Assembly: GCF_000202635.1 (NCBI RefSeq)
Contig: NC_015125.1
Span: 744,001-808,000 of the forward strand
Reading direction: 5' to 3'
DNA from: Microbacterium testaceum StLB037
GTDB taxonomy: Bacteria > Actinomycetota > Actinomycetes > Actinomycetales > Microbacteriaceae
Length of the DNA stretch: 64,000 nt
Both the position numbers and the translations under genes were made by a program. The notes beneath the pieces are model-generated. The model was not told the origin of the DNA. It was given only the letters and a program-made list of their open reading frames with translations, and ran no database searches. Of this stretch, positions 1-10,021 are shown piece by piece. The stretch's first letter is position 1. Every line of letters begins with the position of its first letter.

Positions 1-1381
1 GGGCGATGTTGTCGGCGACGGTTCCGCTGAACAGGTACGCCTCCTGCGTGACCATGACGATCGCGCGACGCAGATCCTTCGGGTGCAGGCGGCGCAGATC
101 GACGCCGTCGAGCGTCACCGCCCCCTTCGTGGGGTCGTAGAAGCGCGACACGAGCTTGGCCAGCGTCGACTTGCCCGCGCCCGTCGTCCCCACGAGGGCG
201 ATCGTCTGCCCCGCCGGGATGTCGAGCGAGAAATTCGGCAGGATGACGCGATCGTCGCTGTAGCCGAAGGTGACCTCGTCGAAGCGGACGTTCCCCTGCG
301 CCTCCCAGAGGTCGACCGGGTCGGTCGGGTCGGGGACCGTGGGCTCCTCCTCGAGCACGCCCGACACCTTCTCGAGCGCCGCCGTGGCCGACTGATACGA
401 GTTCAGGAAGAAAGCGACCTCCTGCAGCGGGGAGAAGAAGTTGCGGACGTACAGCACCGCCGCGGTCAGCACGCCGATCTCGAGCGGGCCGGCGATCACC
501 CGTCCACCGCCCCACAGGAGCACGAGCGCGACCGACACGGCGGCGACCGCCATGATGCCGGGCTCGAACGTGCCGAAGAGACGGATCGACCGCATGTTGA
601 CGTCGCGGTAGTCGCCGGCGAGCTTGCCGAACTCCTCGTCGTTGCGCGGCTCCTTGCGGAATGCCTTCACGGCGCGGATGCCCGTCATCGTCTCGACGAA
701 CTTGACGATGACTTGCGCGCTGATCACCCGCGACTCGCGGTAGATGGCCTGCGAGCGGCGGTAGAACCAGCGCATGAGCAGGTACATCGGGATGCCCATG
801 ACCAGCAGGATCAGCCCGGACTGCCAGTCGATGAGGAACAGGGCGATCAGCGTGAAGAGACCGTACAGGACGCCCGACACGAGCTCGTTGAGTCCACCGT
901 CGAGCAGCTCGCGGATCGTGTCGAGGTCGCTCGTCTGGCGCGAGATGATGCGGCCCGACGTGTAGGACTCGTGGAACTCCAGGCTCAGCTTCTGGGTGTG
1001 CAGGAAGATGCGCTTGCGCAGGTCCAGCATCACTGCCTGGGTCAGGCGGGCGGCGACCACGACGTACCAGCCGATGAGCACGGCACCGCCGATGCCCGCC
1101 GTGAGGTAGATGGCGACGACCCCGATGGTCGGCATCCAATCAGCCTGATCGATGACCGCGGGCAGGGCGTTGTCGATGCCGTAGGCGATCAAGGCCGGGC
1201 CGGCGACGCGGAGCGCGGTCGACACCACGAGGACCGCCGCGGCGAGGACGAGCTGCCAGCGCAGCGGAGAGACGAGGGAGCCGAGCAGGCGCAGCGAACG
1301 CTGGCGGATCGCCCGGCTCTCGTCGCGCGTGTAGTCGGAGCGGTCTTCTCCGGTGGTTCCGGAGACGGTCGCGGTGGTCAT
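1..1381 (-). CDS. ABC exporter half-transporter (C-terminus beyond window)
   Basis: This is a fused membrane/ATPase half-transporter of the multidrug/lipid exporter type. The N-terminal two thirds hold about six hydrophobic segments (residues 35-330) and the nucleotide-binding domain begins near residue 365. Walker A reads GTTGAGKST near residue 397. The gene runs off the left edge before the ABC signature and Walker B, so roughly the last 150 residues are missing. The start codon overlaps the stop of the upstream half-transporter (ATGA), which fixes the start and implies translational coupling; the two products should form a heterodimer. Substrate is not evident: an exporter of drugs, lipids or peptides is likely from family membership. 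Confidence 0.93.
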   Translation of the reverse strand, partial: MTTATVSGTTGEDRSDYTRDESRAIRQRSLRLLGSLVSPLRWQLVLAAAVLVVSTALRVAGPALIAYGIDNALPAVIDQADWMPTIGVVAIYLTAGIGGAVLIGWYVVVAARLTQAVMLDLRKRIFLHTQKLSLEFHESYTSGRIISRQTSDLDTIRELLDGGLNELVSGVLYGLFTLIALFLIDWQSGLILLVMGIPMYLLMRWFYRRSQAIYRESRVISAQVIVKFVETMTGIRAVKAFRKEPRNDEEFGKLAGDYRDVNMRSIRLFGTFEPGIMAVAAVSVALVLLWGGGRVIAGPLEIGVLTAAVLYVRNFFSPLQEVAFFLNSYQSATAALEKVSGVLEEEPTVPDPTDPVDLWEAQGNVRFDEVTFGYSDDRVILPNFSLDIPAGQTIALVGTTGAGKSTLAKLVSRFYDPTKGAVTLDGVDLRRLHPKDLRRAIVMVTQEAYLFSGTVADNIA

Positions 1382-3243
1382 CGGGTCGCCTCCTTCTCGG
1401 TCAGCGTGTCGTCGTCGTGGGCGCGGATCACATCGATCGCGCCCGTGCGCGCTTCGCGCTCGGCCTCCTCGAGGCTCGAGATGACGTAGCGGTAGTGATC
1501 GCTCTCGCGCAGCAGGTCGGAGTGCGCCCCGACGGCGGTGATCCGTCCGTTCTCGAGCAGAGCGACCCGGTCGGCGAGCGTCACCGTCGAGGGACGGTGC
1601 GCGACGACCAGCGCGGTCGTCTCGCTGAGCACCTCGCGCAGCGCATCTTCCACGAGCGCTTCGGTGTCGACGTCGAGCGCCGACAACGGATCGTCGAGGA
1701 CCAGCACTGCCGGTCGCGCAGCCACCGCGCGGGCCAGCGCCAGACGCTGCCGCTGCCCTCCCGACAGGCTGAGCCCCTCCTCGCCGATGACGGTGTCCAG
1801 GCCCGCGGGAAGGTCGAGGACGAAGTGCGCTTGGGCGACCTCGAGCGCTTCCTTCAACACGCGTTCCGCCTCGGCGGACCCCGGCTCGAGGTCTTCGCGG
1901 CCGAGAAGGACGTTGTCGCGGACGGTCTGTGAGAAGAGCGTCGCGTCTTCGAACGCCATGCCGACGTGCCGGCGCAGCTCCGCCAGCGACAGGTCGCGCA
2001 CGTCCACCCCGTCGAGCAGCACGCGCCCACCTGTGACGTCGTACAGGCGTCCGGGCAGGGTCGTGAGCGTCGTCTTGCCCGACCCGGTGAGGCCGACGAG
2101 CGCCATCGTCTCACCGGGGCGCAGGACGAGGTCGACGCCGTCGATGAGATCCGGCTCGGAGGCGGCGGCATCCTGATACCGAAAGTGCACGCCCTCGAAC
2201 GTGAGCTCGCCGCGGGGCTCCGCGATGGTGCGCGGGCTCTCGGGGTCGACGATCGTGTTCTGCTCGTCGAACACCTCGAAGATGCGGTCGGTCGCGGTCC
2301 GGGCGTCGAGGAGGAACGAGAAGAGGAAGCCGATCGACTCCATCGGCCAGCGCAGCACCGTCGCCATGGCGAAGAAGGCGACGAGTTCGGCGACCTGCAG
2401 CTGCCCGAGCTGGGTCAGCACGATGCCGGCGCCGAGGCACACCGCGAACGCGATGTCGGGCAGCAGCACGAGGAAGAACCAGATCCAGCCGACGGCGCGC
2501 GCCTTGTCGATCTCGGTCTCGCGCAGCGACTCGGCCTGCCGGGTGAACTTCTGCAGGGCGTGTCGACCCCGGCCGAACGCCTTCAGGACACGGATGCCGT
2601 GGACGCTCTCCTCCACCGAGGTGGCGAGATCGCCCGCTTGATCCTGGCTCTGACGGGTGAGCGCACCGTAGCGCTTCTCGAAGCGGAAGCCGACGTAGAT
2701 GACGGGGGCCGAGGTGACGAGGAACAGCGCGCCGAGCAGCCAGTGCCAGCGGAAGAGGAGCACCGCGCCGATGGCGATCGTGAGGAGGTTGACCACGAGG
2801 AGGATCACACCGAACGCGAGCCAGCGGCGCAGCATGCTGATGTCCTGCATCATGCGCGAGAGGAGCTGACCCGACTGCCACCGGTCGTGGAACGCGACCG
2901 GCAGACGCTGCAGACGCGAGTAGAACGACTGGCGCAGGTCGTACTCGACCTTGGTCGCCGGAGCGAGGACGAACCAGCGCCGTAGCCACACCATGGCGGC
3001 TTCGGCGAGCCCGAGCGCGAGCACCGCGATCGAGCCCCAGACGAGGGCGCCGGGGTCGAGGGAGGCGATGGGGCCGGCGACGATCTGCTCGAGCACGAGC
3101 GGGATCGCCAGCGCGAGGAGGCTCGCGATGAGCGCGGTCACCGCTCCCGCGAGAAGGCGCGGGATGACGGGGCGCGCGATCGGCAGGAGCCGAGCGAGCG
3201 CGCGCGGAGTGGACAGGTGCGGACGGGGCGAAGCGGAAGTCAT
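1378..3243 (-). CDS. ABC exporter half-transporter with degenerate Walker B
   Basis: This is the first gene of the exporter pair, 621 residues. A transmembrane domain occupies about residues 25-320 and the ATPase follows, with Walker [10 protein letters not shown] near residue 389 and a full [14 protein letters not shown] signature. Walker B reads VLVLDDP, with Asp where the catalytic Glu normally sits. In heterodimeric exporters (TM287/288 and BmrCD type) one partner typically has such a degenerate catalytic site, which supports a heterodimer with the downstream gene. The ATG at 3243 was chosen; a TTG nine bases upstream is less likely. The gene lies downstream of a 25-codon ORF with a strong ribosome binding site, a candidate attenuation leader. 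Confidence 0.93.
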   Translation of the reverse strand: MTSASPRPHLSTPRALARLLPIARPVIPRLLAGAVTALIASLLALAIPLVLEQIVAGPIASLDPGALVWGSIAVLALGLAEAAMVWLRRWFVLAPATKVEYDLRQSFYSRLQRLPVAFHDRWQSGQLLSRMMQDISMLRRWLAFGVILLVVNLLTIAIGAVLLFRWHWLLGALFLVTSAPVIYVGFRFEKRYGALTRQSQDQAGDLATSVEESVHGIRVLKAFGRGRHALQKFTRQAESLRETEIDKARAVGWIWFFLVLLPDIAFAVCLGAGIVLTQLGQLQVAELVAFFAMATVLRWPMESIGFLFSFLLDARTATDRIFEVFDEQNTIVDPESPRTIAEPRGELTFEGVHFRYQDAAASEPDLIDGVDLVLRPGETMALVGLTGSGKTTLTTLPGRLYDVTGGRVLLDGVDVRDLSLAELRRHVGMAFEDATLFSQTVRDNVLLGREDLEPGSAEAERVLKEALEVAQAHFVLDLPAGLDTVIGEEGLSLSGGQRQRLALARAVAARPAVLVLDDPLSALDVDTEALVEDALREVLSETTALVVAHRPSTVTLADRVALLENGRITAVGAHSDLLRESDHYRYVISSLEEAEREARTGAIDVIRAHDDDTLTEKEATR

Positions 3244-3357
3244 GATCCTCAAGAGGTCGAAGCGAGCGCCGGGATCGGGCGCGGGAGGGGATGCCGAAAG
3301 GCACCGGCGATCAGCCGGAGGGGCGCGGGTGCGGCGCTCGAGCGCCGGCGGAAGGCC

Positions 3358-3435
3358 CTAGTGGCGCCCGTGAGGACGCGCGGAAAAGACGGAGGGCGCA
3401 GCGACACGGGCGACGGGGGCGTCGATGTGGTCCAT
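3358..3435 (-). CDS. candidate 25-residue leader peptide of the ABC exporter
   Basis: A 26-codon reading frame starts at an ATG with an ideal ribosome binding site (AAGGAGG five bases upstream) and ends in TAG 114 bases before the exporter start. The peptide starts MDHIDAP and ends RPHGRH. GC-rich self-complementary stretches (including GGCGCTCGAGCGCC) lie between its stop and the exporter gene. Strong Shine-Dalgarno sequences on very short frames upstream of drug exporters are typical of translation-dependent attenuation. That role is inferred; the frame itself and its start signal are seen directly. Confidence 0.5.
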   Translation of the reverse strand: MDHIDAPVARVAAPSVFSARPHGRH

Positions 3436-3486
3436 GGCATCCTCCTTGGGGTGAGCGGAAGCTGCCCGGGGGCGTGACAGCCCTTC

Positions 3487-3516
3487 AGGATATCCCTGAG
3501 AGAAGGCTGAGGGCAA
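3487..3516 (-). promoter_or_regulatory. putative promoter of the exporter leader, with overlapping inverted repeat
   Basis: On the minus strand a TTGCCC element is separated by 18 bases from TATCCT, placing transcription start about 45 bases upstream of the leader ORF. The -10 hexamer is embedded in an inverted repeat, TCAGG-N5-CCTGA, which could be an operator for a regulator not present in this window. Confidence 0.4.
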
Positions 3517-3555
3517 GAGCGGGTTCCCGCAGAGTCCTTGCCCGACGATCGTCCC

Positions 3556-4050
3556 TCACGCCGCCTCGCGCTCCAGCAGACTCCTCTTGACCTCGGTCCC
3601 CCAGGCGAATCCCCCCATCGTGCCGTCGCCGCGCAGCACGCGATGGCAGGGCACGAACAGGGCCGGGGCATTGCGGGCGCAGATGGATGCCGCCGCCCGC
3701 ACGGCCGCGGGAGAGCCCAGCGCCGCGGCGAACCCGGTGTAGGTCAGCGGCGCCCCGGGCGCGATGCGGCGCAGAGCCTCCCACCCTGCGCGCTGCAGGG
3801 GCGTGCCGAACTGCCGGACCTCGACCGCGTCGATCGCGGCGAGGTCGCCGTCGTAGTACGCGCGCACGGCGTCCGCCGCACGGGTCTCTCCGTCGACGAT
3901 CTCGTCGGGACGCCTCTCGGGGCGGAGTCGGGCGAGCACCGCCGCGGGGTCGGACGTCCAGCCCGAGACCAGAACCCTGTGGTCGGCGTCCGCGAGGATC
4001 GCGAAGGGGCCGTCGGGCGTCTCGAGGAACTGCAGGGTGGAGGTGCTCAT
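3556..4050 (-). CDS. ogt: methylated-DNA-protein cysteine methyltransferase
   Basis: This 164-residue protein transfers methyl groups from O6-methylguanine in DNA to its own cysteine and is consumed in the process. The active-site motif PCHRV is present near residue 133, followed by the usual glycine-rich GGFAWG segment near the C-terminus. Length fits the Ogt/MGMT family. The start overlaps the stop of the upstream ada-alkA gene by four bases (ATGA), so the two repair genes form one translationally coupled unit. Confidence 0.95.
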   Translation of the reverse strand: MSTSTLQFLETPDGPFAILADADHRVLVSGWTSDPAAVLARLRPERRPDEIVDGETRAADAVRAYYDGDLAAIDAVEVRQFGTPLQRAGWEALRRIAPGAPLTYTGFAAALGSPAAVRAAASICARNAPALFVPCHRVLRGDGTMGGFAWGTEVKRSLLEREAA

Positions 4051-5687
4051 CGGCGGGGCTCGCTTTCGGGTGGGGTGGGGAGGGACGGCGGAGCGTCCGT
4101 GGCGTCAGAACAAGCGGACGAGCGACGCCGAGCGGCGACCTTCTCCGGTCGCCGCACCGCGGCAGCCGCGGCGGTCTCGGCACCCGACACCCGCCAGGCC
4201 TGGGTCACGGGAGCGGCGTACCAGTAGTGGGCCATGGCGTAGCTGCGCCACGGAGCCAGGCGCGCGGACCACTCCGTGAAGGCCGCCGGGTCGGACGGGA
4301 GACCGAGGGCCGCCGCCCCCGCCCGGGCGGCGACGTCGCCGGGGAGAAGGACGTCGGGATCGCCGAGAACCCTCATGCGCACGTAGTCGGCGGTCCACGG
4401 ACCGACCCCTGGGAGCGCGAGGAGCCGCTGGCGCTGCTCGACGCCGTCGTCGCCCGGCCCGAGGGCGAGGGAGCCGTCGGCGAGGGCCTGGGCCGCTCCG
4501 ACGATCGCGCGCATCCGCGCACCGGGACCGCGCAGCACCTCGAGCCCTCGATCGGCGATCGCCGCGGCATCCGGAAACAGAGTCAGGGGCGCGGGGCCGA
4601 TCGTGACCTGCTCGCCGAGCTCGGCGGTCAACCGCCCCTGCATCGTGCGGGCGGAGGCCACGCTGATCTGCTGGCCGATCATCGCGCGCAGGAGCATCTC
4701 GCCCGCGTCGATCGCCCCGGGCACACGGACACCGGGGATCGCTGCCACGGCGGAGGCGAGCTCGGGATGCCGGGACAGTTCGGCGTCGACGGCCAGCGGA
4801 TCGGCGTCGAGGTCGAAGAGGCGCCGCACCCGCGCAATGAGGGTGCCCAGGTCGGCGAGGGCGGTGAGCCGTGCGCGGAGTCGCAGCCGGCCGTCGTCGG
4901 CGAGGCGCACCTCGAACCAGGCCGGCCCGCCGGGCAGGCGCACGACCCGGGCGAACGACCGGTCGTCGCCGACCTCGACGCCGGGGATCGCGTGCGCCCG
5001 CATCCAGCCGAAGAGGCCCGTGGTGTCGATCGGGCCACGGACGGGCAGGGCGAGGTCGATCTCACCGGCGGATGCCTCGCCGCCCGACGCGCGCGATCGC
5101 CGCGCGCGCAGCTCGCGCGGTGGCATCCCGAACACCTCTCCGATCGTCTCGGTGAACTGACGAATGCTGGAGAACCCGGCGGAGAAGGCGACGTCGGCCG
5201 ATGAGAGGTCGGTGCCGACCAGCAGTGTTCGTGCGGTGTGCGCCCGGTGGGCGCGGGCGAGGGCGAGCGGGCCTGCCCCGAGTTCGGTGGTGAGCACGCG
5301 GGTGAGGTGACGCGGCGAGTACCCGAGACGCCGCGCGAGGCCCGGCACGCCCTCGCGATCGACCACCCCGTCGGCGATGAGTCGCATCGCGCGCGCGGCG
5401 ACGTCGCCGCGCACGTCCCACAGCGGGGAGCCCGGCGCGGCCTCGGGGAGACACCGCTTGCAGGCGCGGTAGCCCGCCTCGTGCGCCGCGGCAGAGGTGG
5501 CGTAGAACGTCACGTTCGCCTCTTTCGGCGTGCGCGCGGGGCAACTCGGCCGGCAGTAGATGCCCGTCGATCGCACGGCCGTGACGAATTGCCCGTCGAA
5601 GCGCCGGTCGCGCGACTGGATCACGCGGTAGCGCTCGGTGAAACCCGGAGCGGGCGCGGCCGGGGCGTCGAGGGGGCGGAGGGTCAT
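4047..5687 (-). CDS. Ada-AlkA fusion: alkylation-responsive regulator and 3-methyladenine glycosylase
   Basis: The protein combines three modules. An N-terminal Ada zinc domain has the four-cysteine pattern (CRPSC and CKRC) that senses methyl phosphotriesters. An AraC-type helix-turn-helix domain follows (about residues 90-190). The C-terminal AlkA region includes a helix-hairpin-helix segment ending in [12 protein letters not shown] and a downstream Asp for base excision. Such fusions both excise alkylated bases and activate the adaptive response. The ATG at 5687 leaves the Ada domain intact; an in-frame ATG at 5738 would add 17 residues and cannot be excluded. It is coupled to ogt downstream. 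Confidence 0.93.
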   Translation of the reverse strand: MTLRPLDAPAAPAPGFTERYRVIQSRDRRFDGQFVTAVRSTGIYCRPSCPARTPKEANVTFYATSAAAHEAGYRACKRCLPEAAPGSPLWDVRGDVAARAMRLIADGVVDREGVPGLARRLGYSPRHLTRVLTTELGAGPLALARAHRAHTARTLLVGTDLSSADVAFSAGFSSIRQFTETIGEVFGMPPRELRARRSRASGGEASAGEIDLALPVRGPIDTTGLFGWMRAHAIPGVEVGDDRSFARVVRLPGGPAWFEVRLADDGRLRLRARLTALADLGTLIARVRRLFDLDADPLAVDAELSRHPELASAVAAIPGVRVPGAIDAGEMLLRAMIGQQISVASARTMQGRLTAELGEQVTIGPAPLTLFPDAAAIADRGLEVLRGPGARMRAIVGAAQALADGSLALGPGDDGVEQRQRLLALPGVGPWTADYVRMRVLGDPDVLLPGDVAARAGAAALGLPSDPAAFTEWSARLAPWRSYAMAHYWYAAPVTQAWRVSGAETAAAAAVRRPEKVAARRRSSACSDATDAPPSLPTPPESEPRR

Positions 5688-5767
5688 GGCATCCACCCTG
5701 CCACCGACCTCCGACATCGGCTGGCGGAAATCGGACACGGCCGTGCGGCGGGGCGATCATCGCCGTC

Positions 5768-5822
5768 GAGTGTCCAAAACACCCGGAGCCGAAAGAAATC
5801 CGCCCGGGTGTCTTGGACACTC
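5768..5822. repeat. long intergenic hairpin, 19-base arms
   Basis: Arms at 5768-5786 and 5804-5822 match with one mismatch and enclose a 17-base loop. The stretch 5688-5967 contains no gene; besides this hairpin it is GC-rich with repeated GCGCGC runs. The element lies between the 3' end of the secreted glycan-active gene and the promoter side of ada-alkA, so it may end upstream transcription, although it lacks a T-run. Confidence 0.6.
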
Positions 5823-5967
5823 AGTGCCCCGCGCACGCGCGCGCGGTGCCACCGGGCACGCACGCGCGCGGCACGCCCGCGCGGGGCGCGAACGCGCGCG
5901 GCCCCACCCGCCCCGCCCCGCCCCGGAGACGGGACGCGACGCGACCGGACCGACCGCACCGCGCGCC

Positions 5968-7980
5968 TCAGCCCTCCGCGATCGCCACCCCACCCGCGGG
6001 GATGACGACCGTCACAACCCCGGACGCGGAGGTCGTCCGTACGAGGGAGCCCGACGCGTCATACACCTTCACGTTCGTGGAGACGCCGTCCGCGCCGATC
6101 GTCGTGCGCTGCGGGGCGATCGCGCTCGAGTGCACGAGTTCGCTCCGGGCCTCGCCGCCCAGCACCAACCGCGAGATCCAGGGACGCACGAGAAGCCCAT
6201 CGAGCACGAGCTCCCCGCGCTGCACCGTCACTCGGACGTCGGAACCGTTCACCGCCGCCTTCAGCCCGTGCGGGAGCAGAGCGCCCGGAGTGGGCGAGAT
6301 GCCCTGCGCAGGGCCCTCGACCTTCAGCACCCCCGCCCCGCGCCAGGTGGACTGCGACGTCGCGCCGGGGGCGGCGAAGACGACCGGCTCGATCCACCGA
6401 CGGGCGTCCGAGGGGCCGAGGTCCCACGTCGCGCTCTGCTTCGCGGTGAGGGTCAGCGCGCCGCCCGACCAGCTCGATTCCCCGGTCCACGAGGTCGGTG
6501 TCGAGATCGTCCCATCGGTCCGCGTGGCATCCTCAGCCTCGATGAACGACAGCCCGACCCGGCTCTCGACCGAGGTCAGCGCCATCGCGCGCGCGGCCAC
6601 CTCGGGGTGCGCGTCGAGCGCAAGCGCGGTCAGCAGGCCGTGGATGGTCGACTCCGCGCCGCTGTTGCGGTTCACGGTCCCGTCCGGTTGCAGGCCGTCG
6701 AAAGTCACCCCCGTCGCGGGGTCGTACATCCGTGCGCCGGCGTGGTTCGCGCCGAAGAACCACGCGGCCTGCATCCCCGCGAGCTCGGCGAACACCGACG
6801 ATCCGGTCGTGTCCGCCAGGGCGAACAGCGATTGCACGCGCGAGTCCGCACCGTACGCGATCTGCACGCGGTCCGTGGGGCTCGGGAACCAGCCGTTGTC
6901 GGGTCCCCCGGCGGTCATCAGGGTGGTGGTGAAGCTCGTGGCATCCGTGATGGCGGGGGCGACGAGCGTGTCGTCGCCGAAGAGGTCCCCCGCCTCGGCG
7001 AGCGCCGCGGGCATCTGCGAACCCCAGGCGTGCCACATCGCGGGCGACTGCGCCCACGGGAGGATCGCGCCGTAGGGCCACTCCCGGGTGTTCCCGGATG
7101 CCATCGCGGCGACGCCCTCGGCCAGCTGTCGCGCCGCGGTCGCCGAGGACTCGTCGCCGGCGCGCACGGCGGCGGTCAGTCCGAGGACGGCCTCGGCCGA
7201 GGCATCCGCCCCGTCGACGATCAGCCACGCGGGGACACGCTTGCCGTCGGCCTCGCTCCACTGCCCGTACTTCGACAGGACATCGCGTTCGATCGCGCCA
7301 CGCGAGAGGGCGAGGCGGTCCTTGAGGAACGCGGCGAAGTCGGGATCGTCGTCGACGAAGGCCGCGTAGCCCTCGCCGAGCGCCCAGACCGTGCGCGCCG
7401 TCCAGTAACTCGGGCCGGAGTCCGAGGGGTCGGGCAGTTCGACCGGCTCGGCGGAGGGGTTGAGGTCGCCGTCCGGCTGCATCCACAGCACGACGTTGCC
7501 TGCCGAGGGGCCGTCGGTCGTCTGGTGGTAGGCGACCGTCCGCAGCAGTTCGTAGGCTTTGTGCCGGCTGTCGGCGTCGCCCGTCTGCTTCCAGTGCCGG
7601 AGGTAGACGACCGCGGCACGGGTGTTGTCGTCGGCGTTGTAGGCGCCCTGACCCCAGTCGCCGGTCGCGGGGTCGAGCGGCCCCCCGCCCACGCGTTCGA
7701 ACGCGCCGCCGTCGCGGGCGTCGGCGTAGGTCCACGGCGCGAGGAGGGTCGGTTCCTCGTCGAGACGGTAGGTCGTGTGGCCGGCGACATCGGCAGGCGG
7801 GGTCGCCTCGCCGAGGAGGAAGTCGAGGTGGTCGAGGTTCGCCAGCGGCGCGGACGCGGGGGCCGGCGCCGGAGCAGGGGCGACGGTGCCCACGGCCGAC
7901 GCCGGCACCGCGGTCAACGGCACGGCCAGCGCGACGGCACCGAGGGCCGCGGCGATGCGCGCACTCCATCGTGCGTTCAT
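5968..7980 (-). CDS. secreted glycan-active protein, alpha-helical barrel type with C-terminal beta module
   Basis: This 670-residue protein has an N-terminal signal peptide (Arg-rich start, hydrophobic stretch, AXA-like PASA cleavage site near residue 29) and a short Ala-Pro linker. Residues 45-510 are rich in Trp, Asp and helix-forming segments resembling (alpha/alpha)6 glycosidase folds. From about residue 520 a segment beginning SFIEAEDA looks like a beta-sandwich carbohydrate-binding module. It is the last gene of the LacI-solute-binding-permease-GH130 cluster, which suggests it releases oligosaccharides outside the cell for import. I do not recognise the exact glycoside hydrolase family, and catalytic residues could not be assigned. 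Confidence 0.6.
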   Translation of the reverse strand: MNARWSARIAAALGAVALAVPLTAVPASAVGTVAPAPAPAPASAPLANLDHLDFLLGEATPPADVAGHTTYRLDEEPTLLAPWTYADARDGGAFERVGGGPLDPATGDWGQGAYNADDNTRAAVVYLRHWKQTGDADSRHKAYELLRTVAYHQTTDGPSAGNVVLWMQPDGDLNPSAEPVELPDPSDSGPSYWTARTVWALGEGYAAFVDDDPDFAAFLKDRLALSRGAIERDVLSKYGQWSEADGKRVPAWLIVDGADASAEAVLGLTAAVRAGDESSATAARQLAEGVAAMASGNTREWPYGAILPWAQSPAMWHAWGSQMPAALAEAGDLFGDDTLVAPAITDATSFTTTLMTAGGPDNGWFPSPTDRVQIAYGADSRVQSLFALADTTGSSVFAELAGMQAAWFFGANHAGARMYDPATGVTFDGLQPDGTVNRNSGAESTIHGLLTALALDAHPEVAARAMALTSVESRVGLSFIEAEDATRTDGTISTPTSWTGESSWSGGALTLTAKQSATWDLGPSDARRWIEPVVFAAPGATSQSTWRGAGVLKVEGPAQGISPTPGALLPHGLKAAVNGSDVRVTVQRGELVLDGLLVRPWISRLVLGGEARSELVHSSAIAPQRTTIGADGVSTNVKVYDASGSLVRTTSASGVVTVVIPAGGVAIAEG

Positions 7981-8123
7981 GAGGAGGGGGATCCTTTCGA
8001 TGAGTCGAGATCACGGCCCCCGGCCGCCGCCGCCGAGGTCGGGGCGGGAGGGGGACGGGGCACGCGTCCCGGGGAATCCGCGCCGCGCCCGAGCCGTCAC
8101 GGCGTCGAGCGCGGCGCGGGGGT

Positions 8124-9197
8124 TCAGTCCGTGCGCTCGAGCAGGGCGACACCAATCTTGGAGTCGGCCATGCCGTAGAACACGAAGTGGCGACCGTCGA
8201 TCTCCTCGATCGCGGTCGGGAACACGACGTTGGGCACGATGCCGCTGCGCTCGTCGTCGGTTTCGGGGGCCAGGAGCGGTTCGGGCGTGCGCGCGATCAC
8301 GCGGCGGGGGTCGTCGGCATCCAGGATCAGCGCACCGGCCGCGTAATTCACCTTCTGCTGCTGCGAGAAGGCGCTGTCGATCACACCGGTCACCCCGTGG
8401 TGCAGCACGAGCCACCCCTCGGGGATGCGCAGGGGCGGCGGGCCGCCTCCGATCTTGACCTCTTCGAACGGGAACTGCGGCCCCGCGACGAAGTGGTGCT
8501 GTTCCCACAGCGCGAGGTTCGACAGGTCCTCGCGGACGGATGCCAACGGCACGTAGCTGATCCAGATCGACTGCCGCTCGTCCTCGACGCCCGCCGGCAC
8601 CCGCACGCCCTGGCCGGGCTTGGTCTCGCCCAGGTCCCACATCGGACGGTGCAGCACCGCGAGGGCCTCGGTGCCGTCGGGCGCCGTGACGGGCTCGGGG
8701 AAGAACACCGTGTCCTTGTTGTGGAACAGGTTGAGGTCCATGTCGAGGTCGTCCTGGTAGCGGAAGAGCACCGGCCCGAGCCGTCTCCACTCGCGCAGGT
8801 CCTCCGACACGGCCACAGCCGTGCGCGGGCCGAGCGGGCCGTAGGCGACGTAGGTCATGACGTGCAGGCCGAGCGCGTCGATCCACGTCGTGCGCGGGTC
8901 TTCGGTGCCGGCGTTGTCGGCGCCGCGCTCCCAGCCGCGGTCGGGCTGCAGCACGACACCCTCGCGCTCGACCGAGACGGGCACGCCGTCCTCGACGACG
9001 ACGCGGGCGAGGCCCACGCGCGAGACGTTGCCCTCGGCGACCAGACGAGGCAGCAGATACAGCTGCCCGTCGGGTCCGCGACCGGATGCCGGGTTGAGCA
9101 CGCCCTCGGCCTCGTCGGCGTTGCCGGGCTCGGGCGTCATCACCACCCCGACGCGCGTGAGGCGGTAGGGGACGGGGGATTCGGGGGTCATTGTCAT
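8124..9197 (-). CDS. GH130 family glycoside phosphorylase/hydrolase
   Basis: The 357-residue sequence has features of GH130 five-bladed beta-propeller enzymes: an early NPASGRGPDG segment, an acidic GTEDPRTT motif near residue 100, LNLFHNKD, and a long GPQFPFEEVKIGGGPPP segment. Family members phosphorolyse or hydrolyse beta-mannosides in the cytoplasm, so the imported sugar is probably a beta-mannose-containing oligosaccharide. The ATG at 9197 overlaps the permease stop (ATGA), which decides the start over a second ATG six bases on. Subfamily, and hence phosphorylase versus hydrolase activity, cannot be settled by eye. Confidence 0.85.
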   Translation of the reverse strand: MTMTPESPVPYRLTRVGVVMTPEPGNADEAEGVLNPASGRGPDGQLYLLPRLVAEGNVSRVGLARVVVEDGVPVSVEREGVVLQPDRGWERGADNAGTEDPRTTWIDALGLHVMTYVAYGPLGPRTAVAVSEDLREWRRLGPVLFRYQDDLDMDLNLFHNKDTVFFPEPVTAPDGTEALAVLHRPMWDLGETKPGQGVRVPAGVEDERQSIWISYVPLASVREDLSNLALWEQHHFVAGPQFPFEEVKIGGGPPPLRIPEGWLVLHHGVTGVIDSAFSQQQKVNYAAGALILDADDPRRVIARTPEPLLAPETDDERSGIVPNVVFPTAIEEIDGRHFVFYGMADSKIGVALLERTD

Positions 9198-10021
9198 CCT
9201 TTCACTCCGGATCCGAGGTCGTTGGAGGTGAAGTAGCGCTGGAAGATCAGGAACAGCGCCACCGCGGGGGCGGCCAGCACCACGGCGCCGGCCATCATCG
9301 CGCCGAAGGGGTTGGTGGTGGAGGCCGCGATGTTGGAGATGAAGTTCGCGAGCGAGACGGCCAGGGGCTGCATCGTCGCGTCCTTCGTGATGAGGAACGG
9401 CCAGAGGAACTCGTTCCACGGGCCGATGAACGTCAACAGCACCGCGGTGAGGAGCGCGGGTCGCACCAGCGGCAGCGCGACGCTCCACAGCAGACGGAAC
9501 TCCCCCGCGCCGTCGATGCGCGCGGCGTCGAAGAGCTCCTTCGGCAGCTGCAGGAAGTACTGCCGAAAGATCACGACCGCGGTGGAGTTGATGAAGAACG
9601 GCAGGATCATCCCGAGGTAGCTGTCGCTGAGGCCGTAGTCGCGCGCGATCATCACGTACAGGGGGATCATCAGCAGCTGGAACGGCACGACCTGCACGAG
9701 GAGCACGAGGGCGAACGTCGCGGACCGGCCCCGCCATTTCAGCACCGCCAGCGCGTACCCGGCGAGCACCCCGAAGACGAGGGTGCCGAGGATCACGCCG
9801 CCGGTGAAGATGCCGGAGTTGGCCAGCCCCTGCAGCAGATTGATGCGGCCGTCGATCGCGGTGTAGTTCTCCGTCGTGAGGTTCGAGGGATGCGGGAAGG
9901 CCCCCGCGATCGAGGTGTCGGGGTTCGTCTGCAGCGACCCGACGACCATGTAATAGAAAGGGAAGAGGAACGCGAGCGCGCCGACGGTGAGGACGCCGTA
10001 CGTGACGATCTTGCTTCTCAC
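9194..10021 (-). CDS. carbohydrate ABC transporter permease (MalG type)
   Basis: This 275-residue inner-membrane permease has six hydrophobic segments. The EAA loop that contacts the ATPase is present (DAARIDGAGEFRLLWSVALP). It starts at a GTG whose last two bases begin the stop of the upstream permease (GTGA overlap). It pairs with the MalF-type gene upstream. No ATPase subunit is encoded in the cluster, so a shared MsiK-type ATPase elsewhere in the genome presumably energises it, as is common in actinobacterial sugar importers. Confidence 0.93.
   Translation of the reverse strand: MRSKIVTYGVLTVGALAFLFPFYYMVVGSLQTNPDTSIAGAFPHPSNLTTENYTAIDGRINLLQGLANSGIFTGGVILGTLVFGVLAGYALAVLKWRGRSATFALVLLVQVVPFQLLMIPLYVMIARDYGLSDSYLGMILPFFINSTAVVIFRQYFLQLPKELFDAARIDGAGEFRLLWSVALPLVRPALLTAVLLTFIGPWNEFLWPFLITKDATMQPLAVSLANFISNIAASTTNPFGAMMAGAVVLAAPAVALFLIFQRYFTSNDLGSGVKG

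Noticed and set aside
83..1489. A long plus-strand frame opposite the first ABC transporter gene
   Set aside because: Antisense shadow with no recognisable domain and an RHD-rich composition.
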